A stretch of 64,000 nucleotides of DNA, taken from the NCBI RefSeq assembly GCF_000718005.1, contig NZ_JODV01000002.1. The stretch is one strand, 5' to 3'. The position numbers were made by a program, and so were the translations under genes. This document shows, in pieces, positions 27,504 to 36,573 of the stretch. The notes under the pieces are model-generated. The model saw only the letters and a program-made list of their open reading frames with translations. It had not been told where the DNA came from and did not search any database. How positions within the stretch are numbered: position 1 is the stretch's first letter; each line of letters starts with the position of its first letter. This stretch comes from Actinoalloteichus_B caeruleus (GTDB lineage: Bacteria; Actinomycetota; Actinomycetes; Mycobacteriales; Pseudonocardiaceae).

Positions 27504-29032
27504 GGGCGCCTCCAGTGACGTCCGGTGCGGGCCATCATCCGGTCGGCCGACTCCGGTCCCCAGCTTCCGGCCCGGTAGGGCTCGGGACTGCCTTCCTTCT
27601 CCCAGTACCGCAGGACGGGGTCGAGGATCCGCCAGGACAGCTCGACCTCCTCGTTGACCGGGAACAGCGACGGTTCGCCGAGCAGCACGTCCAGCAGCAG
27701 CCGCTCGTAGGCCTCCGGCGAGTCCTCGGTGAAGGCGTGGCCGTAACCGAAGTCCATCGTGACGTCGCGGATCTGCATCGAGGTGCCCGGCACCTTCGAC
27801 CCGAACCGCATCGTCACCCCCTCGTCCGGCTGCACCCGGATGACCAGCGCGTTCTCCCCGAGCTCGTCGGTGGACGTCGAGTCGAACGGCAGGTGCGGGG
27901 CGCGTTTGAACACGATCGCGATCTCGGTGACCCGCCGCCCCAGCCGCTTCCCGGTGCGCAGGTAGAACGGCACCCCGGCCCAGCGGCGGGTGTTGACCTG
28001 CATCGTCATCGCCGCGTAGGTCTCGGTGGTGGAGTCCTTGGCGAAACCGCCCTCCTCCAACAGCCCCGGAACGAGCTGGCCCCCCTGCCACCCGCCGGTG
28101 TACTGGCCGCGGGCGGTGGTCTCCGAGAACGGTTCCCACGGTTTGGTGGCGGCGAGCACCTTGATCTTCTCGGTGCGCAGCGCCCGGGGGTGGAAGGAGA
28201 CCGGCTCCTCCATCGCGGTCAACGCGAGCAGCTGGAGCAGGTGGTTCTGGATGACGTCCCGCGCCGCGCCGATGCCGTCGTAGTAGCCGGCCCGACCGCC
28301 CAGGCCGATGTCCTCGGCCATGGTGATCTGCACGTGGTCCACGTAGTGCGCGTTCCACAGCGGTTCGAACAGCTGGTTGGCGAAGCGCAGCGCCAGGATG
28401 TTCTGCACCGTCTCCTTGCCGAGGTAGTGGTCGATGCGGAACACCGACTCCTCGGGGAAGACCTCGTTGACGATCTTGTTCAGTTCCTGGGCGCTCTCCA
28501 GGTCGTGCCCGAACGGCTTCTCGATCACGACCCGACGCCACTGCTCGGGGTTCTGCGCGGAGAGACCCGAGCGGGCCAGCTGCCGGCACACCGTCGGGAA
28601 GGCGCTGGGCGGCACCGACAGGTAGAAGGCGTGGTTGCCCCCGGTTCCCCGCACCCGGTCGAGGTCGGCGACCGTCGTGACGAGGTCGTCGAAGGCCTGG
28701 TCGTCGTCGAAGCTCCCCGAGACGAACCGCAGCCCCTCGGAGAGCTGCCGCCAGACGTCCTCCCGGAACGGGGTGCGGGAGTGCTCCCGCACCGCCTCGT
28801 ACACCACCTTGCTGAAGTCCTGGTCCGCCCAGTCCCGTCGGGCGAACCCGGTGAGGGCGAAACCCGGGGGCAGCAGCTTGCGGTTGGCCAGGTCGTAGAT
28901 GGCGGGCATCAGCTTCTTGCGGGAGAGGTCACCGGTGACCCCGAAGATGACCAGCCCGCTGGGGCCGGCGATCCTCGGCAGGCGCTTGTCCCGGTCGTCC
29001 CGCAGCGGATTGCGCCAGTGTCTGCTGGTCAC
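27500..29032 (-). CDS. zwf: glucose-6-phosphate 1-dehydrogenase
   Basis: 510 residues, usual length. The GTG start overlaps the pgi stop (GTGA) and gives V-TSRHWRNPLRD. The nucleotide-binding segment LVIFGVTGDLSRKKLMPAIY and the substrate motif RIDHYLGKETVQN with catalytic His-Asp are present, as are IEKPFGHDLESA and PFYLRTGKRL. It oxidises glucose-6-phosphate to 6-phosphogluconolactone, producing NADPH. Placed between pgi, which shares its substrate, and opcA, which assists it. Confidence 0.97.
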   Translation of the reverse strand: MTSRHWRNPLRDDRDKRLPRIAGPSGLVIFGVTGDLSRKKLMPAIYDLANRKLLPPGFALTGFARRDWADQDFSKVVYEAVREHSRTPFREDVWRQLSEGLRFVSGSFDDDQAFDDLVTTVADLDRVRGTGGNHAFYLSVPPSAFPTVCRQLARSGLSAQNPEQWRRVVIEKPFGHDLESAQELNKIVNEVFPEESVFRIDHYLGKETVQNILALRFANQLFEPLWNAHYVDHVQITMAEDIGLGGRAGYYDGIGAARDVIQNHLLQLLALTAMEEPVSFHPRALRTEKIKVLAATKPWEPFSETTARGQYTGGWQGGQLVPGLLEEGGFAKDSTTETYAAMTMQVNTRRWAGVPFYLRTGKRLGRRVTEIAIVFKRAPHLPFDSTSTDELGENALVIRVQPDEGVTMRFGSKVPGTSMQIRDVTMDFGYGHAFTEDSPEAYERLLLDVLLGEPSLFPVNEEVELSWRILDPVLRYWEKEGSPEPYRAGSWGPESADRMMARTGRHWRRP

Positions 29033-30675
29033 GGGGTCGTCTCCTGGATCGCTGCGACGAGTTGGGCCAGGCCGGCCGCGCGGTCGGTCAGGTGCACCCG
29101 GAGCACGGGCCTGCCGTGGTCGGCCAGCACCTGGCCGTCCCCGAGCGCCTGCGCCAGCTGGAGGGTGCCGAGGGTGTACGGCCGGCCGGGAACGTCGAGG
29201 TCCTGCTCGTTGTCCCCGGTGAGCTGGAGGAACACCCCGTTCTGGTGGCCGCCCTTGTGGTACTGCCCGGTGGAGTGCAGGAACCGGGGTCCCCACCCGA
29301 ACGTCGTCTGCGCGCCGGACCGGCGGGCCAGCTCCGGCCGCAGGACCGACGCCGAGGCGTCCTGCTCCCGGTCGAGGTAGGCCTGCACGGCCAGGTAACC
29401 CGACGGGGGCGTCTCGTCCAGCAGCGACCGCACCACCGCCGCCAGCGACCCCGTGTCGGTGGGCTGCCACCGCCCGGGGGCGTACACCTCGACCGCCCCG
29501 TCCCGGAGCAACGGCTCCGGGCCGGAGGCCGCCCGCTCCGGGGCGTCGAGCAGCGCCCGAGCCGCCTTCTTCGCCGCCTCCACGTCCGGCTGGTCGAAGG
29601 GGTTGATCCCCAGCAGCCGGCCGACGAAGGCGGTGGCGAACTCCCACAACAACAGGGAGCCGCCCAGCGTGCCGGACACCGTGAGCGCCGCGGTCTCCAC
29701 CGGGTTACCCAGCACGACGGTGGTGGCGTCGTCACCGGCGTCGACGAAACCCGGCGCGGAGGTGTTCTCCACCGCCACCGGGAGCAGTCCCGTGCCCTCC
29801 TTGCCCGTCGACTCGGCGATGAGCTGCTCCGCCCAGTCGGCGAAGCCGGGGAACCCGGAGTCGTTGTCGGCGAAGACGACCTTCTCGGCGCCCTCCGAGT
29901 GCGCGACCCCCAACGCCGCGGCCAGCCGCAGCGCCGGGTTGTCGGGGGAGTCGGCTCCGAGCGCGGGCGCCGCCGCGGCGGCCTCGGCCAGCAGGGAGGC
30001 GATGTCCGCTCCGGCCAGGCCCGCCGGGACCAGCCCGAACGCGGTCAGCGCCGAGTAGCGTCCTCCCACGTTCGGGTCGGCGAGGAACACCCGCCGGTAG
30101 CCGTTCTCCCTGGCCGTCGACTCCAGCGGGGATCCGGGGTCGGTGACCACCACGATGCGGCTGGCCGGGTCGATGTCGTTCGCCCGGAACGCGGCCTCGA
30201 AGATCCGCCGGTGGCTGTCGGTCTCCACCGTCGACCCCGACTTGGAGGACACCACCAGGACCGTCCTGGACAGGTCACCGGACAGTGCCTCGGCGACCTG
30301 GGCCGGATCGGTGGTGTCCAACACCACCAGCGGCACCCCGGCGGCGGCGGTGATGACCTCGGGGGCGAGGGAGGAACCGCCCATCCCGGCCAGCACCACC
30401 CGGTCGACGCCCTCGGCGTGGAACTCGCCCCGGACCGCCTCGATCTCCCCGACCAGGGGACGGGAGCCGCGGTGCAGCCCCGTCCAGGCCAGCCTGATCG
30501 ACGCCTCCGGTTCGGCCTCCGGACCCCACAGCGTCGCGTCCTGGTCGGCGAGACGGGACGCCACCCGCTCGCCGACCAGCCGTTCCGCGACCGCGGCGGC
30601 CTCGGCCGCCGCGGTCGCCTCGGTGAACTCGACCGTCACTCCCGGCCCGTCACCGGATGCCGTCGCTCCCGTCAT
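29029..30675 (-). CDS. pgi: glucose-6-phosphate isomerase, divergent actinobacterial type
   Basis: 548 residues. Sugar-isomerase motifs are clear: VVLAGMGGSSLAPEV, VLVVSSKSGSTVETDSHRR, NVGGRYSALTAFGLVP and a late GQYHKGGHQNGVFLQL. The sequence is the divergent form otherwise known as the second half of Tal-Pgi fusions; here it is separate from tal, with a 4-nt overlap. It interconverts glucose-6-phosphate and fructose-6-phosphate, connecting the operon's oxidative and non-oxidative branches. Whether a classical pgi exists elsewhere cannot be seen. Confidence 0.92.
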   Translation of the reverse strand: MTGATASGDGPGVTVEFTEATAAAEAAAVAERLVGERVASRLADQDATLWGPEAEPEASIRLAWTGLHRGSRPLVGEIEAVRGEFHAEGVDRVVLAGMGGSSLAPEVITAAAGVPLVVLDTTDPAQVAEALSGDLSRTVLVVSSKSGSTVETDSHRRIFEAAFRANDIDPASRIVVVTDPGSPLESTARENGYRRVFLADPNVGGRYSALTAFGLVPAGLAGADIASLLAEAAAAAPALGADSPDNPALRLAAALGVAHSEGAEKVVFADNDSGFPGFADWAEQLIAESTGKEGTGLLPVAVENTSAPGFVDAGDDATTVVLGNPVETAALTVSGTLGGSLLLWEFATAFVGRLLGINPFDQPDVEAAKKAARALLDAPERAASGPEPLLRDGAVEVYAPGRWQPTDTGSLAAVVRSLLDETPPSGYLAVQAYLDREQDASASVLRPELARRSGAQTTFGWGPRFLHSTGQYHKGGHQNGVFLQLTGDNEQDLDVPGRPYTLGTLQLAQALGDGQVLADHGRPVLRVHLTDRAAGLAQLVAAIQETTP

Positions 30676-31802
30676 GCGCTCCCCCCGGACTCGGTGGCTG
30701 CCCTCAGCTGTTCGGTGACACTGTCCAGCAGTTCGGTCCAGGATTTCTCGAACTTGTCGACACCCTCGGTCTCCAGCACGACGTAGACGTCGTCCACGTC
30801 CACCCCGACCTCGGAGAGCCGCTCGAAGACGCGCTTGGCCTCCTCACCGGTGCCCCGGACCCTGTCGCCCTCCACCCTGCCGTGGTCGGCGACGGCCAGC
30901 AGGGTCTTCTCCGGCATCGTGTTGACCACGTTGGCGGTGACGAGCTCGTCGACGTACAGGGTGTCCGAGTAGTCGGGGTTCTTGACCCCGGTCGACGCCC
31001 AGAGCGGGCGCTGCGGCCGCGCGCCGGCCTCGGCGAGCGCCTTCCACCGTGGTGAGGAGAACACCTCCTCGAAGGCGGCGTAGGCGAGCCGGGCGTTGGC
31101 CACGGCGGCCTTGCCGCGCAGGGCGGAGGCCTCCCCGGTGCCCAGGGCCTCCAACCGCTTGTCCACCTCGCTGTCGACCCGGGACACGAAGAACGAGGCC
31201 ACCGACTCGATGGTGGCCAGCTCGTGGCCGGCCCGCTTCGCCTGCTCAAGCCCGGTGAGGAAGGCCTCCATCACGTCCCGGTAGCGCTCCACGGAGAAGA
31301 TCAGCGTCACGTTCACGCTGATCCCCTCGGACAGAGCCCTGGTGATGGCGGGCAGGCCCTCCAGGGTGGCCGGGATCTTGACGAACAGGTTCGGCCGGTC
31401 GACGGTCTTCCACAGCTCCCTGGCCTCCGCGGCGGTGGCCTCGGTGTCGTGGGCGAGTCGGGGGTCCACCTCGATCGAGACCCGACCGTCCACGGTCCCG
31501 GTGGCCTCGTAGGTCTCCCGGAACACGTCGCAGGCGTTGCGGACGTCGGTGGTGGTGATCTCCCTGACGGCCTGCTCCACACTGGCGCCCCGCGCCGCCA
31601 GCTCCCGGACCTGCGGGTCGTAGGAGCTGCTGTCGGCGAGGGCACCCGCGAAGATCGTCGGGTTCGTGGTGACGCCGACCAGGCTGTAGTCGCGGATGTA
31701 GTCGGCGAGCTGGCCGGAGCTGATGCGGTCCCTGGACAGGTCGTCCAACCACACCGACACGCCGGCCTCGGACAGTGCCGCGAGGCGCTCGTTGCTGCTC
31801 AC
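30672..31802 (-). CDS. tal: transaldolase
   Basis: 376 residues from a GTG overlapping the tkt stop by 4 nt. SVWLDDLSRDRISSG, VTTNPTIFAGALADS, the Schiff-base segment NLFVKIPAT (Lys) and a later ASTGVKNPDYSDTLYVDEL identify the long actinobacterial transaldolase. It transfers a dihydroxyacetone unit between sugar phosphates in the non-oxidative pentose phosphate pathway, next to its partner transketolase. Confidence 0.96.
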   Translation of the reverse strand: MSSNERLAALSEAGVSVWLDDLSRDRISSGQLADYIRDYSLVGVTTNPTIFAGALADSSSYDPQVRELAARGASVEQAVREITTTDVRNACDVFRETYEATGTVDGRVSIEVDPRLAHDTEATAAEARELWKTVDRPNLFVKIPATLEGLPAITRALSEGISVNVTLIFSVERYRDVMEAFLTGLEQAKRAGHELATIESVASFFVSRVDSEVDKRLEALGTGEASALRGKAAVANARLAYAAFEEVFSSPRWKALAEAGARPQRPLWASTGVKNPDYSDTLYVDELVTANVVNTMPEKTLLAVADHGRVEGDRVRGTGEEAKRVFERLSEVGVDVDDVYVVLETEGVDKFEKSWTELLDSVTEQLRAATESGGSA

Positions 31803-33898
31803 TTGGTTCCCTCCACTCGCGCGATGCTGGTCCGGGCGGCGTCCACGACGGCCTCCGGGGTGAAACCGAACTCCCGGAAGAGGGTCTGGTAGTCGGCGGA
31901 CGCGCCGAAGTGTTCGATGGAGACGATCTGGCCGGCGTCGCCGACGAAGCGGTGCCAGGGCTGCGCGATACCGGCCTCCACGGCGACCCGGGCCCGGACC
32001 GACGGCGGCAGGACCTGGTCGCGGTAGCTCTGGTCCTGGGCGTCGAACCACTCGACGCACGGCATGGACACCACCCGGGTTCCCACGCCCTCGGCTTCCA
32101 GGGCCTGCCGTGCCTCCAGGGCCAGGGTGACCTCGGAACCGGTCGCGATGAGGACGACCTCCGGGTTCCCGTCGCCGGCGTCGGCGAGCACGTAACCACC
32201 CCGGGCCACGCCCTCGGCGGAGGTGCCCTCGTGCACGGGCAGGTTCTGCCGGGTCAGCGCCAGCCCGACGGGGCCCTCGTCCCACTCCAGCGTGGCCCGC
32301 CACGCCGCGGCGGTCTCGTTGGCGTCGGCGGGGCGCACCACGGACAACCCGGGGATCGCCCGCAGCGAGGCGAGCTGCTCGATGGGCTGGTGGGTGGGGC
32401 CGTCCTCACCGAGCCCGATCGAGTCGTGGGTCCACACGAAGGTGGACCGGGCCCTCATCAGCGCGGCGAGCCGGACCGCCGGCCGCTGGTAGTCGCTGAA
32501 GATGAGGAACGTGCCGCCGTAGGGCCTGGTCGGCCCGTGCAGCGCGATGCCGTTGAGGATCGAGGCCATCGCGTGCTCGCGGACACCGAAGTGCAACGTG
32601 CGGCCGTAGGGCTGGGCGTTGAACTCGCGGGTGGAGATGCTGGTGGGACCGAAGGAGTCCACCCCGCTCATGGTGGTGTTGTTGCTCTCGGCGAGGTCGG
32701 CTGAGCCGCCCCACACCTCCGGGAGCACGTCGGCGAGGGCGTTGAGCACCTCACCCGAGGCCTTCCTGGTGGCCAGTCCCTTGGCGTCCGGCTCCCAGGT
32801 GGGGAGCTTGTCCGTCCAGCCGTCGGGGAGCCTGCCGGCGGTCAGCCGGTCGAACAGCTCCGCGCGGTCGGGGTTGGCCTTGGCCCAGGCGTCGAAGGAC
32901 TTCCGCCACTCGGCGTGGGCGGCGGCACCCCGCTCCACCGCGAGTCGGCCGTGGGCGAGCACCTCGTCCTCGACCTGGAAGTTCTTCGCCGGGTCGAAGC
33001 CGAGGATCTCCTTGGTCCTGGCGACCTCCTCCTCGCCCAGCGCCGCGCCGTGGGCTTTCCCGGTGTTGCGCTTGGTCGGCGCGGGGTGACCGATGACGGT
33101 GCGCAGGACGATCAGCGTCGGCCGCGCCGTCTCCGCCTTCGCCTCGGCCAGCGCCGCCTCGATCGCCACCACGTCCTCACCGCCGTCGACCCGCAGGACG
33201 TGCCAGCCGTAGGCCTCGTAGCGCTTGGCCGTGTCCTCGGACAACGCGATGTTCGTGTCGTCCTCGATCGAGATCTCGTTGGCGTCGTAGATCACCGTCA
33301 GGTTGCCCAGCTGCTGGTGACCGGCCAGCGAGGAGGCCTCGGCGGTGACGCCCTCCTCGATGTCGCCGTCGGAGGCGATCACGTAGATGTGGTGGTCGAA
33401 CGGGCTCTCACCGAGCGGGGTGTCCGGGTCGAACAGGCCGCGCTCCCGGCGGGCGGCCATCGCCATCCCGACCGCGGAGGCCAGCCCCTGCCCGAGCGGG
33501 CCCGTGGTGATCTCCACCCCGGGGGAGTGCTTGTACTCCGGGTGACCGGGGGTCCTGGAACCCCACTGGCGCAGCTGCCGGATGTCCTCCAGTTCCAGGC
33601 CGTACCCGGCCAGGAACAGCTGGAGGTAGAGGGTGAGGCTGCTGTGGCCGGCGGACAGGACGAAGCGGTCGCGTCCCGCCCAGTCCGCGTCACTCGGGTC
33701 GTGGCGCATGACGCGCTGGAACAGCGTGTAGGCGACGGGCGCGAGGCTCATCGCCGTGCCGGGGTGGCCGTTGCCCTTGTGCTGGACCGCGTCGGCGGCG
33801 AGCACCCGCAGGGTGTCCACGGCGCGGGTGTCCAGCGCCGTCCAGTCGGCGGGCAGGTTCGGTGTGATCAGCTGGTTGAGGTCCTCAGTGACGGACAC
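31799..33898 (-). CDS. tkt: transketolase
   Basis: 699 residues. The chosen GTG (VSVTEDLNQLITPN) has GGGGAG eight bases upstream; the frame stays open further but with atypical composition. Conserved segments: KGNGHPGTAMSLAP, SAGHSSLTLYLQL, the thiamine diphosphate motif IASDGDIEEGVTAEASSLAG, VLRTVIGHPAPT and THDSIGLGEDGPTHQPIEQL. It moves two-carbon ketol units between sugar phosphates. First gene of the six-gene operon and divergent from ctaB. Confidence 0.97.
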   Translation of the reverse strand: MSVTEDLNQLITPNLPADWTALDTRAVDTLRVLAADAVQHKGNGHPGTAMSLAPVAYTLFQRVMRHDPSDADWAGRDRFVLSAGHSSLTLYLQLFLAGYGLELEDIRQLRQWGSRTPGHPEYKHSPGVEITTGPLGQGLASAVGMAMAARRERGLFDPDTPLGESPFDHHIYVIASDGDIEEGVTAEASSLAGHQQLGNLTVIYDANEISIEDDTNIALSEDTAKRYEAYGWHVLRVDGGEDVVAIEAALAEAKAETARPTLIVLRTVIGHPAPTKRNTGKAHGAALGEEEVARTKEILGFDPAKNFQVEDEVLAHGRLAVERGAAAHAEWRKSFDAWAKANPDRAELFDRLTAGRLPDGWTDKLPTWEPDAKGLATRKASGEVLNALADVLPEVWGGSADLAESNNTTMSGVDSFGPTSISTREFNAQPYGRTLHFGVREHAMASILNGIALHGPTRPYGGTFLIFSDYQRPAVRLAALMRARSTFVWTHDSIGLGEDGPTHQPIEQLASLRAIPGLSVVRPADANETAAAWRATLEWDEGPVGLALTRQNLPVHEGTSAEGVARGGYVLADAGDGNPEVVLIATGSEVTLALEARQALEAEGVGTRVVSMPCVEWFDAQDQSYRDQVLPPSVRARVAVEAGIAQPWHRFVGDAGQIVSIEHFGASADYQTLFREFGFTPEAVVDAARTSIARVEGTK

Positions 33899-34256
33899 GG
33901 ACAGTGCTCCCCATTTCCTTCGGTGCGGCCTGCCGGACGGCGCTCCGTTGCACCCTCGGGCCGGACACGCTGTCGTCCCTGGTCCGGCCGCCAGCCTAAT
34001 AGCGGCTTTTGATCTCGGTGATCTCGCAGCCCGTCGCGTCACGGGTGCCCGGCGGGCGCTCCACTCACACGTAGTGCGGCGGTCACCCTCGTCGCGGAAT
34101 CCGCTACCGGCTGTCACCGGAACGCTCCAGTCTACGCCCCACCTGCTGGTCCGGTTCCGTAGCGCGGCTACCATTCCGGTGGCCCTGCTGTCCAGGGGTC
34201 TGACCCGAACTGACGAGGAGTCCCATGTCGCCGGGGAGCGCCGCACGGAGCGCGTC
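33899..34256. promoter_or_regulatory. divergent tkt/ctaB promoter region
   Basis: 358 bases separating the operon heads. On the minus strand TAGGCT near 33993 is a likely -10 for tkt, with direct repeats GATCTCGGTGATCTCG just upstream at about 34012-34027. On the plus strand TACCAT near 34169 is a possible -10 for ctaB. Less GC-rich than the coding flanks. Confidence 0.45.
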
Positions 34257-35189
34257 ATGAGCACCGTTGCCACTCCTGTCGCACCCCGATCCCGATCGCT
34301 GCGTCAGGTCCTACGCGCCTATCTGTCCCTGATCAAGCCGCGGGTGGTCGAGCAGCTGCTCATCACCACGATCCCGGCGATGCTGCTCGCCCAACGGGGG
34401 GTGCCGTCGCTCTGGCTGGTCCTGTGCACCCTGGTGGGGGGCACGATGGCCGCCGGCAGCGCCAACGCGCTGAACTGCGTCATCGACGCCGACATCGACT
34501 CCGTGATGAAGCGGACCAGCAAACGTCCGCTCGTGCGGGACCAGATCTCCCGGACGCACGCGCTGGTGTTCGCCGTGTCCCTCGGCGTGGCCTCGTTCGT
34601 CGTGCTCTGGACGACCACCAACCTGCTCGCGGCGGTCTTCGCCGTGGCCACCATCCTGTTCTACGTCCTCGTCTACACGATGGTGCTGAAGCGTCGGACG
34701 GCCCAGAACATCATCTGGGGCGGGGCCGCCGGATGCATGCCCGTGGTGATCGGCTGGTCGGCGGTGACGGGGACGATCCACTGGCCCGCCCTGGTGATGT
34801 TCGGCGTGATCTTCTTCTGGACCCCGCCGCACACGTGGGCGCTGGCGATGAAGTACCGCGAGGACTACGAGCGGGCTGGCGTCCCGATGCTGCCGGTGGT
34901 GGCGGAGGCCAGCCACGTCTCCCGGCAGATCGTCATCTTCAGCTGGGTGATGGTGCTCTGGTCGCTGCTGCTGGTGCCCGCCGCCAGCTGGATCTACCTG
35001 CTGCTCGCCGTCCTGGGCGGTGGCTGGTTCCTGGTCGGCGCCCACCGACTGCACTCCGGTGTGCTCCGGGGGGAGGAGGTGCGGCCGATGCGGCTGTTCC
35101 ACCTGTCCAACAGCTACCTGATGGCGGTGTTCGTGGGCCTGGCCGTCGACTCCGTCATCGGCTGGCCGGTCTTCGGCTGGCCGTTCTGA
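34257..35189 (+). CDS. ctaB: protoheme IX farnesyltransferase
   Basis: 310 residues with about nine membrane helices. The prenyltransferase motif NCVIDADIDSVMKRTSKRPL carries the Asp-rich N-x3-D-x3-D site; a second conserved stretch is FFWTPPHTWALAMKYREDYE. The enzyme farnesylates heme b to heme O for cytochrome oxidase and acts in the membrane. Start ATG with CGGAG upstream. Its divergent position to tkt is conserved in actinobacteria. No ctaA heme A synthase is adjacent. Confidence 0.95.
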   Translation: MSTVATPVAPRSRSLRQVLRAYLSLIKPRVVEQLLITTIPAMLLAQRGVPSLWLVLCTLVGGTMAAGSANALNCVIDADIDSVMKRTSKRPLVRDQISRTHALVFAVSLGVASFVVLWTTTNLLAAVFAVATILFYVLVYTMVLKRRTAQNIIWGGAAGCMPVVIGWSAVTGTIHWPALVMFGVIFFWTPPHTWALAMKYREDYERAGVPMLPVVAEASHVSRQIVIFSWVMVLWSLLLVPAASWIYLLLAVLGGGWFLVGAHRLHSGVLRGEEVRPMRLFHLSNSYLMAVFVGLAVDSVIGWPVFGWPF

Positions 35190-35274
35190 CCGAGGCTCGT
35201 CGACCTGACCGGTGGCCCGCCGGCGCCGCCTCCGCCCGGGCGGCGCCGGTCGGGTCGCGTCGCCAGTGCCGGTT

Positions 35275-35528
35275 CGGGGCCCCGAGCACCCCACAGGCCT
35301 CCTGGCGGAGGCGCACCACCTCGGTGCGCACCTGGGCACGCGCCGGTGGTGACGTCCGAGGTCCAGCCCGGTGTCGTCGAGTGCCACCAGCACGGCCCGC
35401 GTGGCGTCCGGTGCGCCGCCCAGCGCCCGGCGGATCACCAACGAGTCCTCCGCGTGGTCCTCGTTCCTGTGCCGCACCACCGCCGCGACCACGTCGGCGG
35501 TGAAGGGGGTGTCCGCCGGTGTCGTCAT
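35275..35528 (-). pseudogene. frameshifted DUF2470-family remnant
   Basis: Reading from an ATG at 35528 on the minus strand gives FTADVVAAVVRHRNEDHAED then SLVIRRALGGAPDATRA and ALDDTGLD, the N-terminal half of a DUF2470 (HugZ-related, heme-utilisation-linked) protein. The frame then turns into arginine-rich nonsense, while a neighbouring frame resumes the expected end AQVRTEVVRLRQEACGVLGA. The middle of the domain, normally about 20 residues, is missing. This looks like a small internal deletion with frameshift in a formerly real gene. The in-frame continuation runs through all of ctaB antisense, which is not credible as protein. Confidence 0.7.
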
Positions 35529-35841
35529 CGTGTCCTCCGTGTCGTGCCTACCGGGGCGGGTCGGTGGTGGGCGGGTCGGCAGACCCGACCCGCCGGGCAG
35601 CCCAGCCCCGCCACGGCCCGGTGTGACGGGTTCACCGATCGACACCTACCGTGTTCGGCGGATGGCTCGTTGGGCAGAATGGTGCAACGCGACATCGGGC
35701 GAGCGGCGGCCCACACGGGCGACGCGGTGTCAGCGGCCCGGCGTTGACGCTCCCCGGTGGGAGGACCCGGCCGCCCGGTGGGTGTGACACCGTCCGCGAG
35801 TCACCACGGCCACGTCTCCGCCACGCTCACAAGGAGAAGAG
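35529..35841. other. intergenic region with nothing recognised
   Basis: 313 bases between the DUF2470 remnant and the membrane protein. Open frames are short and arginine-rich. It probably holds the promoter of the membrane protein, but no box stands out. Confidence 0.4.
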
Positions 35842-36345
35842 TTGCGCAACTCGTCACGGCACATCACCGGCGCGGTGCTCGGCGTCCTGCTGACACCGGC
35901 GATCGGCTGGGGGCTCGGGTGGGCCTCGGGCGAACTGGTGCGGGCGTTCCGGGTCTTCGACGTCGGCGTCGACCTGCTGCTGCCCAGCCTCGTCATCGTC
36001 GCGATCGGCCTCGCGATCGCGGTGCTCACGAGCGAGCGGGTCTCACCGGTCGCCGCTCTCGTCCCCGGCGTCGCGTTCCTCGCGGCCGGGCTCCTGTTCA
36101 TGGTCAGCACCGGCACGGCGACCCGCGTCATGGGGTGGCTGGGTTCGGTGTCACCGGCGTTGATCTCACTGGCGTCCTTCGGGTTGCTGTTGCTGTTGGG
36201 CACGGTCCTCGTCGCCTCGGCGCTCATGCCGGGGCGGTGGCGTGAGCCCGGCACGACCGGCCCCGCGGTGGGCGACGGCATCGGCGGCCACCCCGGGGCA
36301 CCCTTCCCCCGCCCGGAGGACCGCTCGCCCTGGGGGACGACCTGA
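35842..36345 (+). CDS. four-helix membrane protein of unknown function
   Basis: 167 residues from a TTG start supported by AAGGAG five bases upstream. Four hydrophobic segments (about 10-28, 45-62, 68-88 and 105-128) and a polar, Pro/Gly-rich C-terminal tail of about 40 residues predicted on the cytoplasmic side. I do not recognise a family. No neighbouring gene suggests a function. Confidence 0.8.
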   Translation: MRNSSRHITGAVLGVLLTPAIGWGLGWASGELVRAFRVFDVGVDLLLPSLVIVAIGLAIAVLTSERVSPVAALVPGVAFLAAGLLFMVSTGTATRVMGWLGSVSPALISLASFGLLLLLGTVLVASALMPGRWREPGTTGPAVGDGIGGHPGAPFPRPEDRSPWGTT

Positions 36346-36573
36346 AGGCCGGCCGACGGCGGGCCGGCGGGCGCGGGCGGACCGCTCCCCACCGGGGATG
36401 ACGGCGCGGCGCGCGCGGTCCACAGCACCGGGACCGTCGAAACGGGTGGACGGGGGACGCCGAGCTGACGATGATCGGACGGGTCCCGGGCGGTGCCCGC
36501 CGTGGCACCGACATGCTTGCCGGAGCCGGCGTCGACCGCGACGCGGTGGCAGCCCGCCGACGAAGGAGAGCCC

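Noticed and set aside
27515..30786. Long plus-strand frames opposite zwf and pgi
   Set aside because: Gly/Arg/Val/His-rich antisense shadows; the minus-strand genes carry all family motifs.
34311..35528. Long minus-strand frame joining the DUF2470 start to antisense of ctaB
   Set aside because: Only the first 60 or so residues are protein-like; the rest is antisense of ctaB, so the segment is called a pseudogene remnant.
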